DNA of 52,320 nt from an uncultured Lachnospiraceae bacterium (lineage in GTDB: Bacteria; Bacillota; Clostridia; Lachnospirales; Lachnospiraceae): positions 1-52,320 of the forward strand of contig CADBRV010000063.1 of NCBI GenBank assembly GCA_902797185.1, written 5' to 3'. Under the pieces are notes generated by a model. That model saw nothing but the letters and a program-made list of their open reading frames with translations. It made no database searches and was not told where the DNA came from. Within the stretch, counting starts at the first letter, position 1. Each line of letters begins with the position of its first letter. Made by a program: the position numbers and the translations under genes. Shown piece by piece: positions 44,149-52,124 of this stretch.

Positions 44149-44307
44149 TCACTCCTCGCTTTTCTTTCTTTGATCCGCATCCGATGTGGCAGCCCCGCCA
44201 TCATAATGCAGATATTTTTTTGTCTCCCTGGTGAGCCTGCGGTAACTGATATAGGCAATAAAAATTTCCCATCCGCCGATAAAGCAGGCAAGTATAATTT
44301 CTCCCAT
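44149..44307 (-). CDS. Small membrane protein, probable symporter accessory subunit (52 aa)
   Basis: A 52-residue protein: a short N-terminus, one hydrophobic helix (about 3-22, from EIILACFIGGWEIFIAY), then a basic and later charged hydrophilic tail ending RKKSEE. The ATG has GGAGAAGGAATC just upstream and comes 20 bases after the stop of the adenylating enzyme, so it is well placed in the operon. Small single-span proteins next to SSS transporters are known as accessory proteins; that this is one is inferred from position and shape. Confidence 0.75.
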   Translation of the reverse strand: MGEIILACFIGGWEIFIAYISYRRLTRETKKYLHYDGGAATSDADQRKKSEE

Positions 44308-44327
44308 ATGATTCCTTCTCCAGTCTC

Positions 44328-45851
44328 TTATTTCTTTTCCATCCTGTCCCGAAGCGCGGTCCGGTCGATCTTGCCATTTAAGTTATGGGGCATTTTGTCC
44401 AGCTGTACCCTCTTCCCCGGCAGCATATAGGGCGGGAGGAGTTCCTTCAACTGGTCCCGCAGCTGCTTTTCTTCTATTGTTCCGGTATAGTACAGGACGA
44501 TGCGCTCCCGTTTTTTGTCATACAGGCAGGCGTTTTCTTCCACGCCTTCTACAGACGAGACGTTGATCTCGATTTCGCCCAGCTCGATCCGCTGCCCCCT
44601 GTGCTTGATCTGGAAATCCCTGCGGCCGGTATATTCGATTTCCCCATAGGAATTGTACTGGACCAGGTCCCCGGTCTTGTAAACCTTTTCTTCATAATAG
44701 GGGTTTAGCGGGTTCTGGACAAATACTTCCTTCGTCCGCTCCGGGTCATTGTAATAGCCATATGCCACTGACGGGCTGCGGATCACCAGCTCCCCTTCCA
44801 CATAAGGCTCCGTCACCAGCTTGTTGTTTTCATCGATCACCATGGTATCGATATTGGGGTAAGGGATGCCGATGGGCAGGTTGTCCGTATCCTTGAATTC
44901 CCGGTCAATCACATAATAAGTGCCGCCATCGGTCATCTCGGTGGAACCATAGGCATTTACAAAATAGCAGTCCGGCAGGTGTTTTTTCCATGCACGTACT
45001 ACTTTGACCGGCACGACTTCCCCTCCGGTAATGATCTTTTTGATGCAGGTAATGTCTGCCAGGCCGAAGGCATCCGTGTTGGCGATCATGGCCAGCGCGG
45101 AAGGCACCCACATCAGGAAAGTGATCTTGTGTTCTGCTATATAGTTCACCAGGAGCGGAGGGAATGCGTAATAGGACTTGGGGATAATATGGGTAGTAGC
45201 CCCGCAGAAAGCAGGCGTGAAAATATCCGTGCCACCCATGATGAAATAGAACGGCGTCTGGTTCAGCAGCACGTCGCTTTCTTCATACTGGTCTACCTTC
45301 TGTGCGTTAATGAAGTAGTAGACATACATGTAATGGGAAGCGGCAACGCCCTTGGGGTTCCCTGTGGAACCGGAAGTAAACAGCACATACATCAAGTCGG
45401 AGGACTGGATTTTTTCCCTCACCTTTGTCAGGGCTTCTTCATCCACATCTTCTTTTTCCACGGCTTCTTCATATAGCACTACCGGCTTGTCCCCGGAAAA
45501 TTCCTTCACGGCATCCAGATGTGCCTTGTCTGTCAGGAAAATCTCCGGCTGCAGGGTATCCAGAATTTTATCCACCCTGGCCTTTGGCATCTCTGTATCC
45601 AGCACCGTATAGAAGTTGCCAGAAAAGCCTACGCCGAAAATAGCGGCAATGCATTCAATGGATTTATCCAGGTAAACAGCCACCGGAGATTTGAAAAAGC
45701 CCCTGTCCACGATAGCCTGTGCCAATTTTTTTGCTTCCAGCGTGACCTCGGAAAATGTCACGCTGCGGCCCGGGTCCACATATGCTACTTTATCCGGAAG
45801 GCGGCGCGCCGTCTCTTCCAGATAATCTGCTGCTGTCCTTTTATCCAACAT
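44328..45851 (-). CDS. DltA-like carrier protein ligase lacking the amino-binding Asp
   Basis: A 507-residue adenylating enzyme related to DltA and NRPS A domains, expected to form an acyl-AMP and load the carrier protein. It has the P-loop TSGSTGNPKG (159-168), A5 NAYGSTE (299-305), YKTGD and the A10 lysine K494 in NGKIDR. In DltA and NRPS domains the FSFD-type motif supplies an Asp that binds the substrate amine. Here it reads PFYFIMGG (200-207), with Ile204 in the Asp position. The acid is therefore probably not an alpha-amino acid, and D-alanine is unlikely. The ATG at 45851 follows GGAGGGG; a TTG 12 bases earlier overlaps it and is rejected. Confidence 0.9.
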   Translation of the reverse strand: MLDKRTAADYLEETARRLPDKVAYVDPGRSVTFSEVTLEAKKLAQAIVDRGFFKSPVAVYLDKSIECIAAIFGVGFSGNFYTVLDTEMPKARVDKILDTLQPEIFLTDKAHLDAVKEFSGDKPVVLYEEAVEKEDVDEEALTKVREKIQSSDLMYVLFTSGSTGNPKGVAASHYMYVYYFINAQKVDQYEESDVLLNQTPFYFIMGGTDIFTPAFCGATTHIIPKSYYAFPPLLVNYIAEHKITFLMWVPSALAMIANTDAFGLADITCIKKIITGGEVVPVKVVRAWKKHLPDCYFVNAYGSTEMTDGGTYYVIDREFKDTDNLPIGIPYPNIDTMVIDENNKLVTEPYVEGELVIRSPSVAYGYYNDPERTKEVFVQNPLNPYYEEKVYKTGDLVQYNSYGEIEYTGRRDFQIKHRGQRIELGEIEINVSSVEGVEENACLYDKKRERIVLYYTGTIEEKQLRDQLKELLPPYMLPGKRVQLDKMPHNLNGKIDRTALRDRMEKK

Positions 45852-45893
45852 ATTCCCCTCCAATCTGTCCCGTCCCCTTCCGGGCGGCAGGAC

Positions 45894-45943
45894 GGGCTGT
45901 GCCTATGCCGATAAGCACGATTTGCCTTTTAATGGCACAGCCC
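45894..45943 (+). repeat. Dispersed hairpin repeat, fragment R11
   Basis: Forward fragment: a perfect 10-bp stem GGGCTGTGCC/GGCACAGCCC around 30 bases ending TTTTAAT. It is the same module as GCCGCGCC/GGCGCGGC elsewhere, with changes on both sides that keep pairing. It lies between the SGNH gene and the adenylating enzyme gene. Confidence 0.65.
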
Positions 45944-46010
45944 ATATGATAATTCATTTAATTTAAGAAAGCCTACATCATCCTGCGGAGACATCGCCCC
46001 GGGGCTTTGG

Positions 46011-47360
46011 CTAACGTTCAAAGTAATTGATGCTCTTTGCGTGGTATTTGTCATACTGTGCGGTGGAGCCTACGACGCGGGCTCGTACACGGAAACGGTA
46101 CCTGCCTTCCCTTTTTGGCTTGAATACCGCGCTTTGTTTGGTGCTGTAATCCTGGATCGTGACATAAGCGTCTTTCTTCTTATTATAAACCTGGAACTCA
46201 TACTCTACGCCCTGGGGAGCCGCCGTATATGCCCCGGCCTTAATCGTGATTCCCCGTCCGTAAACGGATTTGAGCTGTACCACCACGCTGTCCACATAAT
46301 TGATGGTATTGAGATAATCATCCCAGCTGTAGAACAGCCCGCTGACATCCTCCCCGTTGTCAAGTTTCGTTAAAAGCTCCCCCAGGGATTTCGAAAATAC
46401 CTCTGCACCATCCGCGTTGTTATGGTCCCAGTCTTTAAAGTAATCCGCTTCCTTTTCATAAAGCTCCGGTTTTGCCATGTTGAAATCATAGTAGGTCTGC
46501 CCCCGCTCCTGCAGCCATTTTTCAATATACTCCCGGCGGGTTTCGTAGGAATTGCCCCAGCTTAAGATTACGCTGGTGGGATAAGGCGGGACGACAATGG
46601 TAAGGTCCACGTCATTTTTATCGCAGAGCTTGATAATGCTGTCCAGATAGCCAAGCCCTTTTTTCGAAACATCGCCACGGCTCCAGCTTCGCACAGGGAT
46701 GGATTTGATGGTATTGTAATTTATTGTCTTGTGGAACGGTTTAAATCCATCCTCTTCCCGGATATTGTTCCAGTCCTTCATCTCCATTTTCCAGTATCCC
46801 AGCTTGACCTTCAGGTCCTGGATAAACTGCTTTTTATCCTGCAGGCGGTTATAAGTCCAGGGGAAAAAGAAGTTGATGGACTCTGCCTTGCCGAAGTATT
46901 TCGGATCCAGCAGGTACTGGCTGGCGATCTGTACTGCCTTGACCGGGTTTTGCCCTTTCATCTCCGCATGGGTGAAGGCGGCTTCCGGCCTGGCAAACTG
47001 TTCCTGCCCTGAAGTAAGGAGCGTCTCATCCAGCACCAGGACGGCTTTCTTGATATGGTGCTCTTTAATAGCAGCGCTGAGCGCCTCCCGGCTCTGCTTC
47101 AAGGACTGGGCATTGGACCCCATGTTCTGGGAAGCAAGCCCCGTAATCCCATCTACGGTAGAGGGGTCGATGTTCTCATAGCAGGTAGACTCCCCTACAT
47201 AGACCATGTCCAGATGCTGCCCAGCTTTTGCCCGGTATTTGTCCCAAAGCTCCGAAGAAGGCGTACAGAATGGCGTAAACAGGAATATCACCAGCTGGTT
47301 CAGCAGGCAAAACGCCAGCACAAAGCAGATCGCTTTTATAACTCTTTTAGAAGTTCGCAT
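46011..47360 (-). CDS. DltD/AlgJ-like SGNH protein, extracytoplasmic
   Basis: A 449-residue membrane-anchored protein with an N-terminal helix (about 8-30) and an outer SGNH-hydrolase-like domain. The nucleophile is probably Ser58 in VYVGESTCYENIDP. Asp310/Asp312 and His313 in FKDWDHNNADGAEVFSKSL make up the C-terminal catalytic block typical of DltD and AlgX/AlgJ relatives. A beta-sandwich domain (about 355-449), with alternating aromatic and basic residues, ends the protein and may bind the polymer. It overlaps the MBOAT gene by 14 bases, so the two probably act together in transferring an acyl group. Confidence 0.88.
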   Translation of the reverse strand: MRTSKRVIKAICFVLAFCLLNQLVIFLFTPFCTPSSELWDKYRAKAGQHLDMVYVGESTCYENIDPSTVDGITGLASQNMGSNAQSLKQSREALSAAIKEHHIKKAVLVLDETLLTSGQEQFARPEAAFTHAEMKGQNPVKAVQIASQYLLDPKYFGKAESINFFFPWTYNRLQDKKQFIQDLKVKLGYWKMEMKDWNNIREEDGFKPFHKTINYNTIKSIPVRSWSRGDVSKKGLGYLDSIIKLCDKNDVDLTIVVPPYPTSVILSWGNSYETRREYIEKWLQERGQTYYDFNMAKPELYEKEADYFKDWDHNNADGAEVFSKSLGELLTKLDNGEDVSGLFYSWDDYLNTINYVDSVVVQLKSVYGRGITIKAGAYTAAPQGVEYEFQVYNKKKDAYVTIQDYSTKQSAVFKPKREGRYRFRVRARVVGSTAQYDKYHAKSINYFER

Positions 47361-48888
47361 ACTGGAAACCTCCTTCCGCCTTCAGATAGACAAATGCTGC
47401 CGCGGTCAGGAAAATCAGGATGTAATACACACCCCAGCGGAGCACCACGTTTTTGCCCATGAGCGATGCATAAATATCAACACCCTTCTCCCTAAGGACG
47501 CTGCGGACCAAAAGGACAATAAATGCCGCTACGATAAAGACCGGTACCAGTTTGGATGAATTGATCAGGTTTGCATTCAAAACTGCCTTTACGCCGATCA
47601 TTTTCCAATCCGGACGGATTACCATGGCTTTCATTGCCTTGAACGCTTCCGGCACGGTGGAGAAATAAGTAAACAGGCTCCCTACCCCGATGACCAGCCA
47701 GGTCCGTACAATACGGAACACACGGAACCCGAAAGATTTCACCGGGATATGGAAGAGCTCGTTCATCTTTTTAAATACAGGCTTTAAGATATCACTGATG
47801 CTCATCAGGATGCCGTTGTAAAGGCCCCACACCAGGTAATTCCATCCGGTGCCATGCCAGACGCCTACTACGGCAAAAACCACGACATTGTCAATCACGG
47901 CAGGAAGGATGCGGCCGATTTTGCCCCAGTGCTTCGTGCCCCATTTCACTAATTTCATCATGGGCTTCGTCACAGCAAAGGGGTAGAAAATATAGTCCCT
48001 GCACCAGTCACACAGCGTAATATGCCATCTGCGCCACAGGTCAGCCAAAGTCACCGCAAAATAAGGCTGGCGGAAGTTGTCCTTCACTTTGATGCCGAAC
48101 AGCTCGGAAATCGCCAGCACCATGTCGATGCCGCCGGAAAAATCCGCGTACTGCTGGATCGTGGCAATCACGGCGCCCCAGAAAATCATGGTGCCGCTCT
48201 GCCCCTGCATGCCATCGCCGAAAAAGCCATCCACCGTCGTAATTAACGCGTCGGCAATGGCATATTTTTTCATAGCACCGAACATGAAAAGCAGGAACGC
48301 CCTTTTGATATTTTCCATTTTGAATTCATGCTTCTGGAAAAACTGGACGCCCAGCTCATTATAACGGCTGATCGGTCCCTGGAACATCTGCGGGAACCAG
48401 GAGCAGAACAAAAGGAAATGGAAATAATTCGGCTCGTATCCGTATTTATTGTTGTAAATATCGAAGAAATAGGAAAGTGCCTGGAATGTATAGAAAGAAA
48501 TGCCCAGCGGCAGGATAAAATTATCGAACCGAAGGCCCATATATTTACAAGCGGCAAGGATGCCGAGGTTAATGATAAGCTCTGCTGCCAAAACCCAGCG
48601 TTTTTTATGCTGGAGGCGCTTTTTTAAAGCCTTTTTATCATCCCTGGAAAGCCCCTCCTGCTTTTTCTGCTGCTTATAAGAAGTTTCAAAGCGGTTCAGC
48701 AGGACGCCTCCAAGCCAGATGGAAAAGGAAGTGGCCAGGACCAGGACCCCGAAATAATTGCCGAAAAATACATAAAAGAAAATGCTCGCGCCAAGCAAAA
48801 CAAACCACTGCCTGTCACGGAACACTGTGTAATACAGAAGTAACATGGCTGCCAGAAGGCAAAGATCCAGCAACGAATAGAACTGCAT
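47347..48888 (-). CDS. AlgI/DltB-type MBOAT O-acyltransferase
   Basis: A 513-residue multi-span acyltransferase that moves an acyl group across the membrane to an outer polymer. The AlgI-type core is visible: LPLGISFYTFQALSYFFDIY (127-146), QYADFSGGIDM, WRRWHITL with H289, and VWHGTGWN with the likely catalytic H345. A basic cytoplasmic loop lies at about 71-99. It is the first gene of the cluster. The ATG at 48888 is chosen over a TTG three codons earlier, which is too close to the GGGGGG ribosome site. Confidence 0.93.
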   Translation of the reverse strand: MQFYSLLDLCLLAAMLLLYYTVFRDRQWFVLLGASIFFYVFFGNYFGVLVLATSFSIWLGGVLLNRFETSYKQQKKQEGLSRDDKKALKKRLQHKKRWVLAAELIINLGILAACKYMGLRFDNFILPLGISFYTFQALSYFFDIYNNKYGYEPNYFHFLLFCSWFPQMFQGPISRYNELGVQFFQKHEFKMENIKRAFLLFMFGAMKKYAIADALITTVDGFFGDGMQGQSGTMIFWGAVIATIQQYADFSGGIDMVLAISELFGIKVKDNFRQPYFAVTLADLWRRWHITLCDWCRDYIFYPFAVTKPMMKLVKWGTKHWGKIGRILPAVIDNVVVFAVVGVWHGTGWNYLVWGLYNGILMSISDILKPVFKKMNELFHIPVKSFGFRVFRIVRTWLVIGVGSLFTYFSTVPEAFKAMKAMVIRPDWKMIGVKAVLNANLINSSKLVPVFIVAAFIVLLVRSVLREKGVDIYASLMGKNVVLRWGVYYILIFLTAAAFVYLKAEGGFQYANF

Positions 48889-48911
48889 TTTTTTCAAATC
48901 CCCCCATATAT

Positions 48912-48940
48912 ATTTTATAGTAAAAACCTCTGCCGGACAA
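48912..48940 (-). promoter_or_regulatory. Candidate promoter of the acylation cluster
   Basis: On the minus strand TTGTCC (48935-48940) and TAAAAT (48912-48917) are 17 bases apart. The -35 overlaps the alaS terminator stem and the leader would be only about 20 bases long. Confidence 0.35.
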
Positions 48941-48956
48941 GGAACCCCTGTCCGGC
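48932..48956 (-). terminator. Terminator of alaS
   Basis: A perfect 8-bp stem (GCCGGACA/TGTCCGGC) with a 9-base loop, followed on the minus strand by AGAGGTTTTTAC. In the plus direction a T-run also appears a little further on. Confidence 0.65.
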
Positions 48957-49014
48957 AAAAGTCCGATTTTTTTATTAAGCCTTACTGCCTGGCTTATCAG
49001 TATCGGCCTTCTAT

Positions 49015-51702
49015 TTACAAACCTAACTGTTTCGCTAATTCCTTCTCAGCTTCTTCCAGCGCTTGATCAATCCCCTCCGGGTTCTTGCCGCCGGCCTGTG
49101 CCATGTTCGGACGGCCGCCGCCGCCTCCGCCTACCAGTTTCGCTGCCATCTTCACCAGGTTGCCAGCATGGGCACCTTTCTTCACGGCACCGTCAGTAGC
49201 CATGGCTACCAGGGAAACCTTTCCACCATTGTCGGATACCAGCAGTACTACGGCATCATCACCCATCTGGCTGCGGAGCTTGTCGCCCAGGTCACGCAGG
49301 CCGTTCTGGTCTACGCCGGAAACCTTGGCACCGATGAAGTCGACGCCTCCGACTTTCTTTACCTTGTCGGATACGTCGCCGAGCTGCTGGCTGGCTGCCT
49401 TGCTCTTCATGGATTCTACCGTGCCCTGCAGTGCCTTGATCTCTTCCTGCATATGCTGGATCTTTTCCGGCAGTTCTTTAACAGAAGACTTGGCCGCATC
49501 TGCCGCCTGCTCCAGCTGCTGCCCCAGGCTGTCAAAGTAACGGATGGCGCCAAAGCCGGTAACGGCTTCCACCCTCCTTACGCCTGCTGCGGAAGCGGAT
49601 TCAGACAGGAGCTTGAAGACCTGGATATCCCCGGTCCTTGCTACATGGGTGCCGCCGCAAAGCTCGGTGGAGTAATCCCCCATCTTTACAACGCGGACCT
49701 TGTCTCCGTATTTTTCTCCAAACAGTGCCATGGCACCGGTCTTCTTGGCCTCGTCCAAGGTCATGACCTGGGTGTCTACCGGCACGTTTGCGGCAATCCT
49801 CTCGTTCACGCGTTTTTCCACCTCATGGATTTCATCCTTCGTCATGGCGGAGAAATGCACAAAGTCAAAACGCAGGTAATTTTCATCTACATAAGAGCCC
49901 TTCTGCTGTACGTGGGAGCCCAGTACTTCCTGCAGCGCTTTCTGCAGCAGGTGGGTAGCGGAATGGTTCTTGGCAATGGATGCCCTTCTTGCGGCATCTA
50001 CCTTCAAGGCAGCTTCTTCGCCGCTGCGCAGGACGCCGCTTGTCATATGGCCTACATGTCCGATCCTGCCGCCTAAAAGGTGGATGGTATTTTCTACTTC
50101 GAAAGTGCCTTCCTTGGTCTCGATCACGCCGGTGTCGCCAACCTGGCCGCCCATTTCCCCATAGAATGGGGTCTTGGCAGTAATGACAGTACCCTTCTGC
50201 CCGTCTGTCAGCGCCTGGGTGATCTCGCCATACAGACCATTCTCCGGATCCACTTCGGTGGTCAGTACCAGGATTTCGGACTTGTCTTCCGTATTCCCAT
50301 AGCCGGTAAATTCGGAAGTGATGGCATTATCGATATCATCGTAAACAGAAGCTGCCTTGCCCATGTAATTAGAAGTCTTCCGGGTTTCACGGGCTTTCTG
50401 CCTCTGCTCTTCCATGGCTTCCTGGAAGCCGTCTTCATCTACGGTAATCCCCTGGTCTTCCAGGATTTCCACGGTCAAATCCAGCGGGAACCCGTAGGTA
50501 TCATACAGCTTGAAAGCATCGTCTCCGGAAAGGACGGTTTTCCCTTCTTCCTTTGTCTTTTCTGCCATCTGGCCCAGGATATTCATGCCCTGGTCCAGGG
50601 TCTTCCCAAACTGGGCTTCTTCTGCATCCAATATTGTAAAAATGAAGCCCCTCTTCTCTTCCAGTTCCGGATAACCGTCTTTGGAGCACTCGATTACGAC
50701 GTCCGCGATTTGGGAAATGAACGGTGCCCGGATGCCCAAGAGCCTGCCATGGCGGGCGATCCTGCGGATCAGGCGGCGGAGTACATAACCCCTGCCCTCA
50801 TTGGAAGGCATGATGCCGTCGGAAATCATAAAGGTAGCGGAACGGATATGGTCCGTAATAAGGCGGATGGAAACGTCTGCCTTCGGGTCCATCTCATATT
50901 CAACGCCGGCCATTTCGCAGACTTTGTCACGGATGGCTTTCATGGTATCGATATCAAATACCGTATCCACATCCTGTACGACTACTGCAAGACGCTCCAG
51001 GCCCATGCCGGTATCGATGTTCTTCTGTTTCAGTTCGGTATAATTGCCATGACCGTCATTCTCAAACTGGGTAAATACGTCGTTCCAGATTTCCATGTAA
51101 CGGTCGCAGTCGCAGCCGACCCCGCAGGTAGGCTTGCCGCAGCCGTATTTTTCCCCGCGGTCATAATAAATCTCAGAACACGGTCCGCAAGGTCCTGCGC
51201 CATGCTCCCAGAAGTTATCGCACTCGCCGGTAACCGGGTCGCGGTAAAAACGTTTGATCTTTTCTGCCGGGACGCCGATTTCATCGGTCCAGATATGGAA
51301 TGCTTCCTCATCCTCAAAGTAGATGGACGGATAAAGCCTTCCCGGGTCCATGCCGATGACCTCGGTCAGAAATTCCCAGGACCAGTGCAAAGCTTCCCTC
51401 TTGAAATAATCGCCGAAGGAGAAGTTGCCCAGCATTTCAAAGAAAGTAAGGTGGCGGGCCGTCTTGCCGACATTCTCAATATCGCCGGTACGGACACATT
51501 TCTGGCAGGTGGTCACGCGCTTCCTGGGCGGAGTCTCCTGGCCTGTAAAATAAGGCTTAAGCGGCGCCATGCCCGCGTTAATCAGCAGCAGGCTGTCGTC
51601 GTTGTGCGGCACCAGCGAGAAACTTTTCATTACCAGATGACCCTTGCTTTCGAAGAAGGAAAGATACATCCTTCGAAGCTCATTTACACCATACTTTTTC
51701 AC
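49015..51702 (-). CDS. alaS: Alanyl-tRNA synthetase
   Basis: Charges tRNA-Ala and removes wrongly attached Ser or Gly. The 895-residue class II protein has the catalytic N-terminus (RTGDIENVGKTARHLTFFEMLGNFSFGDYFK), the cysteine-rich segment YGCGKPTCGVGCDCDR, the editing zinc site in NHSATHLL and CGGTHV, and the C-Ala domain with the glycine-rich VGGGGGGRP near the end. All parts are complete. It starts at GTG, with GGAGGAAG upstream, and has a good promoter about 60 bases upstream. No T-box motif is seen in its leader. Confidence 0.97.
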   Translation of the reverse strand: MKKYGVNELRRMYLSFFESKGHLVMKSFSLVPHNDDSLLLINAGMAPLKPYFTGQETPPRKRVTTCQKCVRTGDIENVGKTARHLTFFEMLGNFSFGDYFKREALHWSWEFLTEVIGMDPGRLYPSIYFEDEEAFHIWTDEIGVPAEKIKRFYRDPVTGECDNFWEHGAGPCGPCSEIYYDRGEKYGCGKPTCGVGCDCDRYMEIWNDVFTQFENDGHGNYTELKQKNIDTGMGLERLAVVVQDVDTVFDIDTMKAIRDKVCEMAGVEYEMDPKADVSIRLITDHIRSATFMISDGIMPSNEGRGYVLRRLIRRIARHGRLLGIRAPFISQIADVVIECSKDGYPELEEKRGFIFTILDAEEAQFGKTLDQGMNILGQMAEKTKEEGKTVLSGDDAFKLYDTYGFPLDLTVEILEDQGITVDEDGFQEAMEEQRQKARETRKTSNYMGKAASVYDDIDNAITSEFTGYGNTEDKSEILVLTTEVDPENGLYGEITQALTDGQKGTVITAKTPFYGEMGGQVGDTGVIETKEGTFEVENTIHLLGGRIGHVGHMTSGVLRSGEEAALKVDAARRASIAKNHSATHLLQKALQEVLGSHVQQKGSYVDENYLRFDFVHFSAMTKDEIHEVEKRVNERIAANVPVDTQVMTLDEAKKTGAMALFGEKYGDKVRVVKMGDYSTELCGGTHVARTGDIQVFKLLSESASAAGVRRVEAVTGFGAIRYFDSLGQQLEQAADAAKSSVKELPEKIQHMQEEIKALQGTVESMKSKAASQQLGDVSDKVKKVGGVDFIGAKVSGVDQNGLRDLGDKLRSQMGDDAVVLLVSDNGGKVSLVAMATDGAVKKGAHAGNLVKMAAKLVGGGGGGRPNMAQAGGKNPEGIDQALEEAEKELAKQLGL

Positions 51703-51760
51703 GGTTACTTCCTCCGAATGAAGAATGCCCCTCAGGGCACATTTTTACTCAATAATGAAC

Positions 51761-51789
51761 ATTATATTACGTAGCCTATGTTTTTTCAA
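51761..51789 (-). promoter_or_regulatory. Promoter of alaS
   Basis: On the minus strand TTGAAA (51784-51789) and a perfect TATAAT (51761-51766) are 17 bases apart. The leader of about 55 bases has a small TGCCC/GGGCA hairpin (51726-51739). Confidence 0.75.
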
Positions 51790-52042
51790 CTTATAGAAAA
51801 TTGCTTTCCGCTATTCACCACGGCTCATAGGGGCACTATCCCCTTTCCTGCTGAAAGGGATCCTCCCGCTGAAGCGGGTCCCTCCTTCCAATTTACAAAC
51901 TCGCTTGTCGGGCAGTTTTTGCTTTGTCAAAACTCGCTGAATCGGCTCCCTCTTTACGATATACAAGGCCTTCAGCAGAAGAAAGCTTCCTTATGCCAGG
52001 ATCCATTGCCGGCCCAGATTCTTTCTTCAAGCAAAAAAGTGC
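51790..52042. other. Noncoding stretch upstream of alaS
   Basis: Between the alaS promoter and the terminator of the next gene no supported reading frame is seen. The stretch holds repeat fragment R12 (51852-51889), a short CCCTTTC/GAAAGGG inverted repeat just before it, and two direct copies of AAACTCGCT (near 51897 and 51930). Confidence 0.5.
51852..51889 (-). repeat. Dispersed hairpin repeat, partial copy R12
   Basis: Only the first module, in reverse orientation: CCCGCT/AGCGGG inside AAGGGATCC...GGTCCCTCCTT. Confidence 0.65.
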
Positions 52043-52072
52043 TCCGGCTCCCAAAACGGGAAGCCGGAGCGT
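52043..52072 (-). terminator. Terminator of the gene at the right edge
   Basis: GCTCCGGCT (52043-52051) pairs with AGCCGGAGC (52064-52072), with inner CCC/GGG pairs. On the minus strand ACTTTTTTGC follows. It lies about 50 bases after the stop of the edge gene. Confidence 0.8.
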
Positions 52073-52124
52073 AAGGGTTTTATTAAAAGGTTTGGTTTAT
52101 TGCAGAGAATAAAACAGATCAGGA

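Noticed and set aside
43962..44291. A 109-codon minus-strand frame upstream of the symporter
   Set aside because: It runs through a repeat fragment and overlaps the better supported 52-residue gene in another frame; it has no ribosome site.
41271..48888. A nonribosomal peptide synthesis cluster
   Set aside because: Carrier, thioesterase and adenylating proteins are present, but there is no condensation domain, and the MBOAT and SGNH genes point to surface acylation.
51703..51790. A T-box riboswitch before alaS
   Set aside because: No TGGNACCGCG-type T-box sequence or terminator/antiterminator pair is present in the short leader. The same search failed for glyS and the branched-chain genes.
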